From assembly GCA_934533135.1 (NCBI GenBank), contig CAKTBG010000009.1:7644-71643 (forward strand): DNA of 64,000 nucleotides, given 5' to 3'. The notes under the pieces are model-generated. The model saw nothing but the letters and a program-made list of their open reading frames with translations, made no database searches and was not told where the DNA came from. Origin of the DNA: an uncultured Faecalibacterium sp. GTDB lineage: Bacteria; Bacillota; Clostridia; Oscillospirales; Ruminococcaceae. Made by a program: the position numbers and the translations under genes. Of the stretch, positions 42,688 through 52,362 are shown in pieces; the stretch's first letter is position 1, and every line of letters begins with the position of its first letter.

Positions 42688-43620
42688 TTACTTGCACCAC
42701 TGGGCAAATTCTGCATCGGTACACTTGACGTAGTGGCTGCCGCTGACGTGGTGGCTGGTGCCCTTGCTGTAGTCGATGCCGGAGGTGGCATAATCGTAGG
42801 TCTCGGCGACCCGGCGTTTTTCGACCACGGGGTTCGGCAGGGGAATGGCCGACAGCAGGCTCCGGGTGTAGGGGTGGATGGGGTTGGCGAAGATCTCCTC
42901 GGTGGTGCCGGTCTCCAGCAGGTGACCCAGATGGAGCACGCCGATGCGGTCGGAGATGTATTTGACCATGGACAGGTCGTGGGCAATGAAGAGATAGGCG
43001 GTGCCCGTCTCCTGCTGGATGTCCTTCATCAGGTTGACCACCTGCGCCTGAATGGACACATCCAGAGCCGAGATGCACTCATCGGCAATGATGAGCTTGG
43101 GGTTCATGATGAGGGCGCGGGCGATGCCCACGCGCTGCCGCTGACCGCCGGAGAACTGGTGGGGATACCGCTCGGCGTGTTCGGGCGCAAGGCCGACCTT
43201 GGCGAGGATGCGCTCCACCTTCTCGCGGCGTTCGTCCTGCGTCTTGTACATATGGTGGATGTCCAGACCCTCGCCGATGATGTCCTCCACCTTTTTGCGG
43301 GGGTTCAGGGATGCCATGGGATCCTGAAAGATCATCTGCATCTGGGTGCGCAGGGTGGCGTTCTGGGCGTGGGTCAGCCGGCCGCTGATGTCCTGCCCGT
43401 CGAACGTGATCTTGCCGGCGGTGGGGTCGTACAGCCGGATGATGCTCCGGCCGATGGTGGATTTGCCCGAGCCGGACTCACCCACCAGACCATAGGTCTC
43501 GCCGGGATAGATCTCAAAACTCACGTCGTCCACGGCTTTGACCGTGAAATTCTTGTTGACGCGGAAATACTGTTTCAAACCCTCGACTTTCAGCAGAGGG
43601 GTAGCCGATTGTGCTGCCAT
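42688..43620 (-). CDS. oppF: Oligopeptide ABC transporter ATPase OppF
   Basis: 310 residues with Walker [10 protein letters not shown], the LSGGQRQR-type signature (SGGQRQRVGIARALI), Walker B LIIADECISALD and the C-terminal DppD/OppF extension HPYTRSLLSAIP. It pairs with OppD to drive peptide import. It is the last gene of the opp operon, starting immediately after the oppD stop (TAAATG). Confidence 0.96.
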   Translation of the reverse strand: MAAQSATPLLKVEGLKQYFRVNKNFTVKAVDDVSFEIYPGETYGLVGESGSGKSTIGRSIIRLYDPTAGKITFDGQDISGRLTHAQNATLRTQMQMIFQDPMASLNPRKKVEDIIGEGLDIHHMYKTQDERREKVERILAKVGLAPEHAERYPHQFSGGQRQRVGIARALIMNPKLIIADECISALDVSIQAQVVNLMKDIQQETGTAYLFIAHDLSMVKYISDRIGVLHLGHLLETGTTEEIFANPIHPYTRSLLSAIPLPNPVVEKRRVAETYDYATSGIDYSKGTSHHVSGSHYVKCTDAEFAQWCK

Positions 43621-44718
43621 TTACTCCGCCTCCTCGATCTTTTTTGCTTCGGCCTTCATCCGGGCGATCCGCTGCTGCAGCTCCGGCGGCATCTCGACCC
43701 TGGGCGCACGGGGATCCAGCAGCCAAGTGGCTGCATAGTGGGTGTCGCTGATCTTGAACATGGGCGGCTCCACCTCGTCGTCGATCTTGAGGGCAAAATG
43801 GTTGCGGGGCGCAAAGGCGTCGCCCGGCTTCTCATGCAGCAGGTTGGGCGGCGAGCCGGGGATGGTGTACAGGCGGTCGTCGGCGGTGTCCAGATCGGGC
43901 ATGGCCGACAGCAGACCCCATGTGTAGGGGTGGCGCGGGTCGTAGAAGATCTCGTCGATGGTGCCCGTCTCGACGATCTTGCCGGCGTACATGACGTCCA
44001 CATAATCGGCGACCTTGGCCACCACGCCCAGATCGTGGGTGATGTAGATGACCGAGATGCCGCGATCCTTCTGGATGGAGCGGATCAGCTCGAGGATCTT
44101 GGCCTGAATGGTCACGTCCAGCGCGGTGGTGGGCTCGTCGCAGATCAGCAGGTCGGGGTCGCAGGCCAGCGCAATGGCGATGACCACGCGCTGCCGCATT
44201 CCGCCGGAGAGCTGGTGCGGGTAGCTCTTCATCCGCTTTTCTGCGTCGGTGATGCCGACCTCTTCCAGCAGCTCCACAGCCTTCTTGTAGGCTTCAGCCT
44301 TCGGCATCTTGAAGTGCCAGAGCATTCCCTCCATGATCTGCTTGCCGATCTGCATGGTGGGGTCGAGGCTGGTCATGGGATCCTGAAAGACCATGGCGAT
44401 CCGCTTGCCGTTGATGTGGCGGCGGATCCACTTCTTGTCTTTCTGCAGCAGATCCACGGTCTCGGGGCTGCCGTCGGCGTGATGGTAGCTGAACTGGATG
44501 GAACCGCTGTTGACGACGGCGTTCTGTGCCAGAATGCCCATGGCGGCTTTCATGGTGACCGACTTGCCCGAACCGGACTCGCCCACCAGAGCCACCGTCT
44601 CGCCTTTGTACAGGTCGATGTTCACGCCGCGGATGGCGTGGACGGGGCCTGCGGTGGTCTTAAAGGTAATGTCGAGGTCACGCACCGACAGGACCTGTTC
44701 TTTGTTGTTCTCAGGCAT
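43621..44718 (-). CDS. oppD: Oligopeptide ABC transporter ATPase OppD
   Basis: 365 residues with Walker [25 protein letters not shown] signature, Walker [15 protein letters not shown] and the [12 protein letters not shown] extension typical of OppD/DppD. An insertion near 65-85 ([19 protein letters not shown]) is somewhat longer than usual. It ends directly at the oppF start. Confidence 0.96.
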   Translation of the reverse strand: MPENNKEQVLSVRDLDITFKTTAGPVHAIRGVNIDLYKGETVALVGESGSGKSVTMKAAMGILAQNAVVNSGSIQFSYHHADGSPETVDLLQKDKKWIRRHINGKRIAMVFQDPMTSLDPTMQIGKQIMEGMLWHFKMPKAEAYKKAVELLEEVGITDAEKRMKSYPHQLSGGMRQRVVIAIALACDPDLLICDEPTTALDVTIQAKILELIRSIQKDRGISVIYITHDLGVVAKVADYVDVMYAGKIVETGTIDEIFYDPRHPYTWGLLSAMPDLDTADDRLYTIPGSPPNLLHEKPGDAFAPRNHFALKIDDEVEPPMFKISDTHYAATWLLDPRAPRVEMPPELQQRIARMKAEAKKIEEAE

Positions 44719-44734
44719 GGTGTGCTGCCTCCTT

Positions 44735-45838
44735 TTACATACTCTTCATCTTGGGGTCCAGAGCCTCCCGCAGGCCGTCGGCCACGAGGTTGAAGCTGAG
44801 CATCAGCAGGCTCATGACCACGATGGGCGGGATGATCTGGTACGGATGGGTGGTAAAGCTGTTGTATAGCTCGCTGATCAGGGAGCCCAGCGAGCACTGG
44901 GGCACCGGGATGCCCAGACCCACGAAGGAGAGGAACGCCTCGGTGAAGATGGCGGTGGGGATGCTGAACATGACCTGCGTGATGATGGGTCCGATGATGT
45001 TGGGCAGCACTTCCTTGAAGATGATGAAAAAGCTGCCTGCGCCCAGCGTCCGGGAGGCCAGCACGAACTCCTGATCCTTCAATTTCAGCATTTCGGCACG
45101 GGCAATGCGGCTCATGCCGACCCATTCGGTGAGCATCAGGGCAAAGATGATGGTCAGCATACCGGGCTGCAGCACCAACAGCAGCAGCGTCACGATGACC
45201 AGACGGGGGATGCCGTTGGCGATCTCAAGGAACCGCTGCATCAGCATATCCACTTTTCCGCCGAAATAGCCCGAGATCAGGCCGTAGCTCATGCCGATCA
45301 CCATGTCGATGACGGCGGCGGCCACGGCGATGATGAGGGAGACCCGGGCACCTTCCCAAGTGCGGGTCCAGATGTCGCGGCCATACAGGTCGCTGCCGAA
45401 CCAGTAGTAGACGTCGGTCTTTTCTTTCTCGACGTAGTTGTTGATGATCTTGGAGCCGGTGGTGGTGCTCATCTTCTCGCTGCCGTCCAGAATGCCGAAC
45501 TGCTCGATGCCGGGCACGCGGGGCGCGAAATTCTTCTGGCTCAGATCCTGCCCGGAGTAGGTGTAGCTGTTCATCCCCGGGCCGAGGACGGCCAGCAGAA
45601 CGATGACAACGATCAGGACAAGCCCCAACACGGCACTCTTTTTGCGGAAGAAGCGGATGCGGGCGTCCTTCCAGAAGCTTTGCGCCGCAAAGTTGGTATC
45701 CACCGCGATCTCGGCGTCGTTGTGCTTGCGGGTGAAATCGGCTGCGTCAAAGGTGTGCTCCGGGAACGCATCGTTGACAGCCTTGGTGATGGCGGCGGCA
45801 GTGCTCTCGCCGCCCAGACGAATCGCTTTTTCTGCCAT
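44735..45838 (-). CDS. oppC: Oligopeptide ABC transporter permease OppC
   Basis: 367 residues. The first 60 residues form a longer cytosolic extension than usual. Six membrane helices follow, with FGSDLYGRDIWTRTWEGARVSL typical of OppC/DppC and the EAA coupling motif RAEMLKLKDQEFVLASRTLGAG. It forms the membrane channel with OppB. Confidence 0.96.
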   Translation of the reverse strand: MAEKAIRLGGESTAAAITKAVNDAFPEHTFDAADFTRKHNDAEIAVDTNFAAQSFWKDARIRFFRKKSAVLGLVLIVVIVLLAVLGPGMNSYTYSGQDLSQKNFAPRVPGIEQFGILDGSEKMSTTTGSKIINNYVEKEKTDVYYWFGSDLYGRDIWTRTWEGARVSLIIAVAAAVIDMVIGMSYGLISGYFGGKVDMLMQRFLEIANGIPRLVIVTLLLLVLQPGMLTIIFALMLTEWVGMSRIARAEMLKLKDQEFVLASRTLGAGSFFIIFKEVLPNIIGPIITQVMFSIPTAIFTEAFLSFVGLGIPVPQCSLGSLISELYNSFTTHPYQIIPPIVVMSLLMLSFNLVADGLREALDPKMKSM

Positions 45839-45840
45839 GG

Positions 45841-46776
45841 TCAGTCATCCCCCTTTGCCAGACGAATTCTCGGGTCGATGATGCCGTACAGCAGATCGAC
45901 CACCAGCATGATGCCAATGTACATGGCACTGTAAATGAAGCTCAGTCCGATGACCACGTTGTAGTCGTTGGACTGGATGGCCGTCACCAGCAGGCTGCCG
46001 ACGCCCGGGATCGCAAAGATCTTTTCGACCACCAGCGAGCCGGTCATCAGATCGACGATGAGCGGGGCCAGCACGGTGATGATGGGGATCAGGGCATTGC
46101 GCAGCGCGTGGCGGAAGATCAACGCCGGGCCGGAGATGCCCTTGCTCTCGGCCAGCAGCATATAGTCGGAGTCGAGGACTTCGATCATTTCACTGCGGGT
46201 GAAGCGGGCGATGGACGCCATGGTGAACATGGACAGCGAGACGCTGGGCAGGACGCTGGAGCCGAAGATGTCCTTGGCGGAGAACAGCATCGGGAACCAC
46301 TGCAGCTTGAAGCCGAAGGTGTAGCTCAACGCCAGCGCAAAGACATAAGATGGCACCGACACGCCGATGACCGAGATGATGGTGGCGATGGTATCAAAGA
46401 TGGTATCCCGCTTGAGGGCGGCGATGATGCCCAGCACCAGACCCACCAGCGCGCCCAGCGTGACGGCCATGCCGCCGATCTGGATGGAGACGGGCAGGCG
46501 GGCGGCCACCAGCTGGGAGATGGGCGTATTCTTGGAGATGTTGTAGCTTACCCCCAGATCGCCCCGCAGCATATTGCCGACATAGCGGAAGAACTGGATG
46601 TAAATGGGCTGATCGAGGCCGTATTTGGCGTACAGCGCGGCACGCATATCGGCGGTCAGCTTCTCGTCGTTGAACGGCGAGCCGGGCATCAGCTGCATCA
46701 GGATGAACAACACCAGCAGGATGGCCAGCAGGGTGAACAGCGAGGTGAGGATGCGCTTGAGTGTGTATTTTTTCAC
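45841..46776 (-). CDS. oppB: Oligopeptide ABC transporter permease OppB
   Basis: 311 residues with six helices; LGVSYNISKNTPISQLVAARLPVS and the EAA loop RSEMIEVLDSDYMLLAESKGISG match OppB/DppB. The start is GTG at 46776 with AAGGGGG upstream. oppC starts two bases after its stop. A terminator-like hairpin separates it from oppA. Confidence 0.95.
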   Translation of the reverse strand: MKKYTLKRILTSLFTLLAILLVLFILMQLMPGSPFNDEKLTADMRAALYAKYGLDQPIYIQFFRYVGNMLRGDLGVSYNISKNTPISQLVAARLPVSIQIGGMAVTLGALVGLVLGIIAALKRDTIFDTIATIISVIGVSVPSYVFALALSYTFGFKLQWFPMLFSAKDIFGSSVLPSVSLSMFTMASIARFTRSEMIEVLDSDYMLLAESKGISGPALIFRHALRNALIPIITVLAPLIVDLMTGSLVVEKIFAIPGVGSLLVTAIQSNDYNVVIGLSFIYSAMYIGIMLVVDLLYGIIDPRIRLAKGDD

Positions 46777-46860
46777 GTCGGGTAATCCCCCTTTGTCCGG
46801 GTTTTGGAATGGTTGTTTTCGCGGCCAATCGTGCGCCAGCCGCGGACAGCTGTGATGGCA

Positions 46861-46905
46861 AAAAGGCGCACAGTGGCTTTTGCAGGGGCCACTGTGCGGC
46901 CTTTG
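46861..46905 (-). terminator. Internal terminator between oppA and oppB
   Basis: Near-perfect 13-base-pair stem (46865-46877 with 46888-46901), ending leftward in a T-run. It probably lets most transcripts stop after oppA, giving excess binding protein over membrane parts. Confidence 0.78.
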
Positions 46906-46926
46906 GTTCAGCTGTTCAGTTGTTGC

Positions 46927-48636
46927 TTACTCGCTCTTGACGGTGTTCTTGTACACGCGGTTCAGAGCACAGGGGTGATGCTCGACGCCCGTGACCTTGC
47001 TGGAGATCATTTCGGCGTTGCACTGGCCGTACAGCGGGAAGATGACGGCCTGCTCGAGGACGATCTGCTCGGCCTCATACAGGGCAGCCCAGCGGCCTTC
47101 GGGATCGGTGCAGAGATCGCCGGTGGTGCATTCGTCGATGATGGCGTCGTAGTCGGCGTCGCTCCACAGACCGTAGTTGTTGGAGTTGCCGGTGACCCAC
47201 ATTCCGAGGTAGGTCATGGGGTCGGCGTAGTCGGGACCCCAGCGGGTCAGGCCGATCTCAAAGTTGCCGTCCTGCATATCCTGTACGCGCTGCTTCTTGG
47301 GCTCGACGGTCAGGTTCAGGGTAAAGCCCTCCAGCGTGGTCTCCAGCTGCTCCTTGACGACCTGTGCGACCTTCTGGGGTGCGTCGTCGGCATCCACGAC
47401 CATATCGAAGGTGAAGGAATCCTTGCCCAGCTCGCTCTTGGCGGCTTCATAATACTCCTTGGCCTTGTCTGCATCGTATGCGCAATACTCGGCAAACTTG
47501 GTCTGGTCGGCAGAGAAGTCGCTGCCGTCGGGACCGGTGGCAAACTGCGGCGGAACGGCGGTGTAGCAGGGGGCAGAGCCATCCTTCAGGACGTCGTCGG
47601 TGATGGCGTCACGATCCAGTGCGAAGGTGATGGCCTTGCGCAGGTTCTCGTTGGCCAGCTCGGGCACGCCGTCGATGTTGGGGCTGATGTACCACAGATA
47701 ACCGGCACCCACGCTGGTGAACTCGGGATCGTCCTTGACCTGATCGACCTGTTCGCCGTTCAGCAGGGTCATATCCAGTGCGCCGGTCTGATAGCTCATC
47801 AGAGCCTGCTGGCTGTCCTTGATGACCTGATAGGCCAGACCATCCAGCGCGATCTTGTCAGCATCGTAATAATCGGGGTTCTTTGCCAGCGTGAAAGCGG
47901 TGGCAGCGGGCTGATAGTCGGTCAGCACGAAGGCACCGTTGGACAGCACCGTGGCGGGGCTGGTGCCGAAGGTATCGGCGCAGGTGTTGTAGAAAGCTTC
48001 GTTGACCGGGTAGAAGGTCGGGAAGTACATCAGGCTCAGGAAGTAGCTGACAGGAACGTTCAGCTGGACTTCGAGGGTCTTGTCATCCACGGCGGTGACG
48101 CCCAGATCGGTGACAGGCTTCTCACCGGCAATGATCTCGGCGGCATTGACCACCTGACCGATGTCGGACAGCATATACGAATACTCGGAAGCCGTTGCGG
48201 GATCGACGGCACGCTGCCAGCCGAACACGAAGTCGGCAGCGGTCACGGCGTCGCCGTTGGACCACTTGGCGTCGCGCAGGTGGAAGGTGTAGGTCTTGCC
48301 GTCCTCGCTGATGTCGTAGGTCTCGGCAATGGCCGGGATCGCAGAGCCGTCGGCATCCATCTGCATCAGGCCGTCGGTGTAATCGGCGATGACCTCAAAG
48401 GAGGTGCCGTCGGTCGCCACCTGCGGATCCAGAGACTGTACTTCGGTCTCCAGCATGATGTTCAGCGTGCCGCCCGCTGCAGTGCCAGCTGCTGCGGAGC
48501 TTGCGCCGGTGGAAGCAGCCCCCGAAGAAGCTGCCGTGCTGGACGAGCCGCCGCAGGCAGACAGTGCCAGAGCAGCAGTGGTGACACCGGCAGCTGCCAG
48601 AAAGCTGCGGCGCGAAATACGACGATCGAATCTCAT
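46927..48636 (-). CDS. oppA: Peptide-binding lipoprotein OppA with twin-arginine signal
   Basis: 569 residues. The signal contains SRRSFLAA (Arg9-Arg10) and lipobox SAC with Cys28, which is a Tat-type lipoprotein signal rather than the usual Sec one. A Ser/Ala/Gly linker follows, then the SBP_bac_5 domain with TYTFHLRDAKWSNGDAVTAADFVFGWQR near 120. It captures oligopeptides at the outer membrane face for OppBCDF. The tat operon at 30.3-32.0 kb supplies the exporter. Confidence 0.95.
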   Translation of the reverse strand: MRFDRRISRRSFLAAAGVTTAALALSACGGSSSTAASSGAASTGASSAAAGTAAGGTLNIMLETEVQSLDPQVATDGTSFEVIADYTDGLMQMDADGSAIPAIAETYDISEDGKTYTFHLRDAKWSNGDAVTAADFVFGWQRAVDPATASEYSYMLSDIGQVVNAAEIIAGEKPVTDLGVTAVDDKTLEVQLNVPVSYFLSLMYFPTFYPVNEAFYNTCADTFGTSPATVLSNGAFVLTDYQPAATAFTLAKNPDYYDADKIALDGLAYQVIKDSQQALMSYQTGALDMTLLNGEQVDQVKDDPEFTSVGAGYLWYISPNIDGVPELANENLRKAITFALDRDAITDDVLKDGSAPCYTAVPPQFATGPDGSDFSADQTKFAEYCAYDADKAKEYYEAAKSELGKDSFTFDMVVDADDAPQKVAQVVKEQLETTLEGFTLNLTVEPKKQRVQDMQDGNFEIGLTRWGPDYADPMTYLGMWVTGNSNNYGLWSDADYDAIIDECTTGDLCTDPEGRWAALYEAEQIVLEQAVIFPLYGQCNAEMISSKVTGVEHHPCALNRVYKNTVKSE

Positions 48637-48689
48637 AATATCTTTTCCCCTCTCTTCACCGCTTTAGCTTGATAAAGCACGCGGTTCTG

Positions 48690-48742
48690 AAAAATGCACA
48701 AGGTCACTTCGCTCCCCCTCCGGAGCTCACACACCCTTGTGC
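48690..48742 (-). promoter_or_regulatory. Hairpin plus T-run at the 5' end of the oppA transcript
   Basis: GCACAAGG (48696-48703) pairs with CCTTGTGC (48735-48742), with an inner GGAGC/GCTCC stem and five T on the leftward strand after it. It starts about three bases after the expected transcription start, so it is either a 5'-protective stem or an early attenuator. Confidence 0.5.
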
Positions 48743-48882
48743 GATGGCTGCATTATACTCCGCGAAAATCGAAAAAGAAAGAGGTTTGGCCGAAAATCCG
48801 AGTGGTTTAGGGGGATTTCTGTGGTTTGACCAACATCCTACCGAAAATCTGCGTTGAATTTTGTATAGTTTTGCCCCGATGC

Positions 48883-48943
48883 TGTACGCTATGAAAATAC
48901 AATGCAGACAAAAAGAGTATGACTTGTACGCCATGAAAATACA
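48883..48943. repeat. Two 19-base direct repeats, TGTACGCYATGAAAATACA
   Basis: Copies at 48883-48901 and 48925-48943 differ at one base and start 42 bases apart (four helical turns). Each has TGTA and TACA ends, so it is also a short inverted repeat. They are operator-like, placed 120-190 bases upstream of the oppA -10. Confidence 0.7.
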
Positions 48944-48971
48944 GCGATGCACTGGATCTTTGTTTTGTAAA

Positions 48972-49008
48972 GAAAAACGCCCTCTGCACTTTCCGGGTGC
49001 AGAGGGCG
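48972..49008 (-). terminator. Intrinsic terminator of the symporter gene
   Basis: CGCCCTCTGCAC (48978-48989) pairs with GTGCAGAGGGCG (48997-49008). Reading left it ends in TTTTTC. Confidence 0.87.
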
Positions 49009-49042
49009 CAAAAGGGGAGTCTGAAGCGCAGAAGCGTGCAGA

Positions 49043-50362
49043 TCAGGTGGTTTCGGGCACGCTGCCGTTGTAGGCGGCCTCGTTCAGCTGACCTTCGGTC
49101 GCGGCAACAAGGGTCGTGGCGGCGGCAGCACCGACCACATTGGTCGCGGTGCGGGCCATATCTGCAATGCTGGAAATGGGCGAAAGCAGGATGATGGCTT
49201 CCACCGGCAGACCGGCGGCTGCAAACAGCGCGGTGGCCGTGATGGTGGCTGTGCCGGGCACACCGACGGTGCCGATGGAAACGACGACCGCCAGCACGAC
49301 GAGGAAGGCGTACTGCACAGGCGTATACTCGATCCCCAGCAGATGGATGGTAAAGACGGCCAGCAGGGTGGGCCAGACGCCTGCGCATCCCGGCATTCCG
49401 AGGTTTGCGCCGAGGCTTGCGCCGAAGGAAGCGATGTCCTCGTTGACGCCCAGTTTCTGGGTGAGCTGGCTGACCGTGACGGGGATGGTGCCGACGCTGC
49501 TCTGCGAGGTGAAGGCGACGGTGGCGGCAGGCCAGATGCCCTTAAAGAAGCGCAGCGGGCTGAGATGCCCCACCAGCCGGATGAGCGCACCCTCGACCAC
49601 AACGATCTGAATGCCGCACAGGACATAAGCCAGAACCAGAACGCTCAGCAGCGGGATCAGGTCGGCCGGAGAAGAGCGGCTGACCGCACGGGCGATCAGA
49701 GACAGAACGGCATAGGGCGTGAAGGAGATGACATAGCTGACGACCCGCCCCATGACCAGATCTCCGGCGTCGATGAAGGCTTTGAACGGGGCGGCCGCTT
49801 CGGGCTTTTTGGCGGCCAGCTTGTTGTAGCTGACGGCGACCAGAATGGAGAAGACGACGATGGGGACCACCTCGCCATTGACCCACTGCGCAGCCAGATT
49901 GCTGGGGAAGAGGCCGATCACCGTATCCACGAAGGTGGGAACTTCCTTGGCGGTGTAGTCGGTGGCCAGCTCATACTGGACGCCGCGGCCGATCTGGGTG
50001 ACGACACCGGCGATCAGGGTGATGAGGCTGGCAAAGAAGGTGTTCAGCACGAGGAAGAATACGGTCTTGAGGCCGATGTTCTTGAGCCGCACCGAATTGC
50101 CGAGGTTGGTGATGCTGGAGATGATGCTGAAGATCAGCAGCGGCACGACCACGGCCGAAACGACATGGGCGTAGATGGTGCCGACCGCCGCAACATAGGT
50201 GTGATGCCCCTTGAAGGCCAGACCCACGATCAGGCCGAGACCAACGGCCAAAATGGTGCGGACGCCGAAATCCACGTGCTTTTTCTTGTGCAGGTAGTAC
50301 AGCAGCGCAAAGAACACTGCGCTCAGGGCCAAGGCCCCCAGATCCAGAAGTGAGACAGACAT
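49043..50362 (-). CDS. Dicarboxylate/amino acid:cation symporter, TcyP-like (L-cystine)
   Basis: 439 residues from the ATG at 50362 (RBS GGAGG). The DAACS/glutamate-transporter fold shows eight helices and two hairpins, with SQSSVGTIPVTV (HP1-type serine-rich loop) and TVGVPGTATITATALFAAAG (HP2). The short first helix followed by LHKKKHVDFGVRTILAVGLGLIVG resembles Bacillus TcyP, a cystine uptake protein, more than GltP. Cystine is therefore the best guess. A probable cysteine desulfidase gene begins at 63940. Confidence 0.85.
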   Translation of the reverse strand: MSVSLLDLGALALSAVFFALLYYLHKKKHVDFGVRTILAVGLGLIVGLAFKGHHTYVAAVGTIYAHVVSAVVVPLLIFSIISSITNLGNSVRLKNIGLKTVFFLVLNTFFASLITLIAGVVTQIGRGVQYELATDYTAKEVPTFVDTVIGLFPSNLAAQWVNGEVVPIVVFSILVAVSYNKLAAKKPEAAAPFKAFIDAGDLVMGRVVSYVISFTPYAVLSLIARAVSRSSPADLIPLLSVLVLAYVLCGIQIVVVEGALIRLVGHLSPLRFFKGIWPAATVAFTSQSSVGTIPVTVSQLTQKLGVNEDIASFGASLGANLGMPGCAGVWPTLLAVFTIHLLGIEYTPVQYAFLVVLAVVVSIGTVGVPGTATITATALFAAAGLPVEAIILLSPISSIADMARTATNVVGAAAATTLVAATEGQLNEAAYNGSVPETT

Positions 50363-50426
50363 GATCCAATTCCTCCGATTTCCACAAAACCTATATGTAT
50401 GGTATGTTTGTTGGATTGTGAGGTGC

Positions 50427-50455
50427 AGTATACTCTTTTTGCCGCAGCTTGTCAA
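50427..50455 (-). promoter_or_regulatory. Consensus promoter of the symporter gene
   Basis: Minus-strand TTGACA (50450-50455) and TATACT (50427-50432), spacer 17. Confidence 0.87.
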
Positions 50456-50466
50456 GCACAAAATAC

Positions 50467-50503
50467 AAAAAAAGAGGCCGCTGCGGGTTTCCACAGCGGC
50501 CTC
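50467..50503 (-). terminator. Intrinsic terminator of rny
   Basis: GAGGCCGCTG (50474-50483) pairs with CAGCGGCCTC (50494-50503). Reading left it is followed by seven T. Confidence 0.9.
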
Positions 50504-50516
50504 GGAAGGACGGATC

Positions 50517-52088
50517 TTACTTTGCGTACTCGATGGCACGGCTCTCGCGGATGACATTGACCTTGATCTGGCCGGGATAATCGAGGGTGTCCTCGATCTT
50601 CTTGGCGATGGAGCGTGCCAGCAGGATCACCTGATCGTCGTTGATGACGTCGGGCTTGACCATGATGCGCACTTCGCGGCCAGCCTGCACAGCAAACGCC
50701 TGCTCGACGCCCTCGAAGCTGGAAGAGATCTCCTCCAGATTTTCCAGACGCTTGACATAGCTCTCAACGTTTTCACGGCGGGCACCCGGGCGGGCGGCAC
50801 TGATGGCGTCGCAGGCCTGAATGATGAAGGCCAGCGGGGTCTTGGGCTCCACATCGCCGTGGTGTGCTTCGATGGCATGGATGATCTGGGTGTTCTCCTT
50901 GTACTTGCGGCAGATATCGACGCCGATCTGGACATGGCTGCCCTCGATCTCGTGATCCAGTGCCTTGCCGATGTCATGCAGCAGACCGGCACGGCGTGCC
51001 AGCGTGACGTTCACGCCCATCTCGCCGGCCAGCAGGCCGGCCAGCCAAGCCACCTCCATGCTGTGGGTCAGGGCATTCTGGCCGAAGCTGGTGCGGTACT
51101 TCAGGCGGCCGATCAGCTTGATGAGATCGGGGTGCAGGCCGTGGATGCCCAGCTCCATCACAGCGTGCTCGCCTTCGCGCTTCATCTGCAGCTCGAGGTC
51201 GTGGCGGCACTTCTCCACCGTCTCTTCGATGCGGGCCGGATGGATACGGCCGTCGCCGATCAGACGCTCCAGCGTCATCCGGGCGACCTCGCGGCGGGTC
51301 TGGTCGAAGGAGGACAGGGTGATGGCCTCCGGGGTGTCGTCGATGATGAGATCCACGCCGGTCGCGGTCTCGAGGGCGCGGATGTTGCGTCCTTCACGGC
51401 CGATGATGCGGCCCTTCATCTCGTCGCTGGGCAGCGGCACAACGCTGACGGTGGTTTCGCTGCAGTGGTCGGCGGCGCAGCGGCTGATGGCCTGACCGAT
51501 CAGGTTGCGGGCGATGTTGTCGCAGTTCTCCTTCAGGTCGGTCTCATAGGCAGCCACGCGGACGGCCTTCTCGTGGGTCAGCTCCTCGTCCACCTTGTGC
51601 AGCAGCACTTCGCGGGCGTCTTCCTGACTCAGGCCGGCCAGCGTCTCCAGACGCTCCATCTCCTTGGCGCGCAGGGCGTCGATCTCGGCCAGATGTGCGT
51701 CGGCCTCTTCGTTCTTCTTTTTCAGCTCTTCTTCTTTCCGCTCCAAGGCTTCGGTCTTCCGGTCGAGGGCGGTCTCTTTCTGGTCGATGCGGTTCTCCTG
51801 ACGGGTGATCTCAGCGCGACGCTGCTTGATCTCCTTGTCGGCCTCCGCTTTCTGGGCGTCAACCTCCGCTTTCAGGCGGAAAGCCTCGTCCTTTGCTTCC
51901 AGAACGGCTTCCTTGCGTTTTTGGTCCGCGGTCTTGATCGCTTCGTTCACGAGGCGGGTCGCCTCGGCTTCGGCACTGCCGATCTGAGCCTCGGCGGTCT
52001 TTTTACGGTTGTTGTAACCAATAAAATAACCCGCGCCGATGCCAACGGCAGCTACGATCAACGCCACGATCAAAGTGATCGGGGTCAT
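50517..52088 (-). CDS. rny: Ribonuclease Y
   Basis: 523 residues from the ATG at 52088 (AAGGAGAG eight bases before). One N-terminal membrane helix (3-22), a coiled coil rich in Lys, Glu and Ala (about 30-200), a KH domain with [15 protein letters not shown], and an HD domain with [12 protein letters not shown] give the full RNase Y plan. It is the membrane-tethered endonuclease that starts mRNA decay in Firmicutes. A long leader (about 270 bases) precedes it. Confidence 0.97.
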   Translation of the reverse strand: MTPITLIVALIVAAVGIGAGYFIGYNNRKKTAEAQIGSAEAEATRLVNEAIKTADQKRKEAVLEAKDEAFRLKAEVDAQKAEADKEIKQRRAEITRQENRIDQKETALDRKTEALERKEEELKKKNEEADAHLAEIDALRAKEMERLETLAGLSQEDAREVLLHKVDEELTHEKAVRVAAYETDLKENCDNIARNLIGQAISRCAADHCSETTVSVVPLPSDEMKGRIIGREGRNIRALETATGVDLIIDDTPEAITLSSFDQTRREVARMTLERLIGDGRIHPARIEETVEKCRHDLELQMKREGEHAVMELGIHGLHPDLIKLIGRLKYRTSFGQNALTHSMEVAWLAGLLAGEMGVNVTLARRAGLLHDIGKALDHEIEGSHVQIGVDICRKYKENTQIIHAIEAHHGDVEPKTPLAFIIQACDAISAARPGARRENVESYVKRLENLEEISSSFEGVEQAFAVQAGREVRIMVKPDVINDDQVILLARSIAKKIEDTLDYPGQIKVNVIRESRAIEYAK

Positions 52089-52362
52089 CGTGTTCACTCT
52101 CCTTACAGTCAAAATTCAAATTCAACTAAATTCTGGAGACGCTGCAGTGCAAAAGCGCGGGAACAGGGTTCTATGATGCAGTTTTCAACGGAAAAGAGAC
52201 AACAAAATACAGGCAGATCGGCCAGTTGCCCGGTCTGCAGGTCTTTGGTGCGGCTTTTTGAGATTTACAAGGTCTTCTTATAAAAACGGGCAGATGAAGC
52301 CCCATTGAAACTTGTTCGCAGAACGCTCAGCATACAGCGTCATGAATTCCATACTACTTCTT
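52089..52362 (-). promoter_or_regulatory. Long 5' leader of rny
   Basis: Transcription from the 52363-52391 promoter would give some 270 untranslated bases before rny. Near its 5' end is a 24-codon ORF, and further on a CTGCAGACCGGGC / GCC-GATCTGC imperfect hairpin. No known riboswitch was recognised. Leaders of RNase genes are often targets of the enzyme they encode. Confidence 0.5.
52278..52352 (-). CDS. Possible 24-codon upstream ORF in the rny leader
   Basis: ATG at 52352 opens a frame MEFMTLYAERSANKFQW followed by seven more residues, ending in TAA at 52278; a second in-frame ATG is at 52343. No good ribosome site precedes either one. If translated it could regulate rny by a leader-peptide mechanism; otherwise it is incidental. 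Confidence 0.25.
   Translation of the reverse strand: MEFMTLYAERSANKFQWGFICPFL

Larger units (their letters stand above)
48637..49042. other. oppA leader and upstream regulatory region
   Basis: 405 bases without a gene. From right to left it holds the tcyP terminator (48978-49008), two 19-base operator-like sites (48883-48943), a TATAAT -10 for oppA (48752-48757, weak -35) and a hairpin with a T-run (48690-48742) at the very start of the oppA transcript. Confidence 0.65.
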
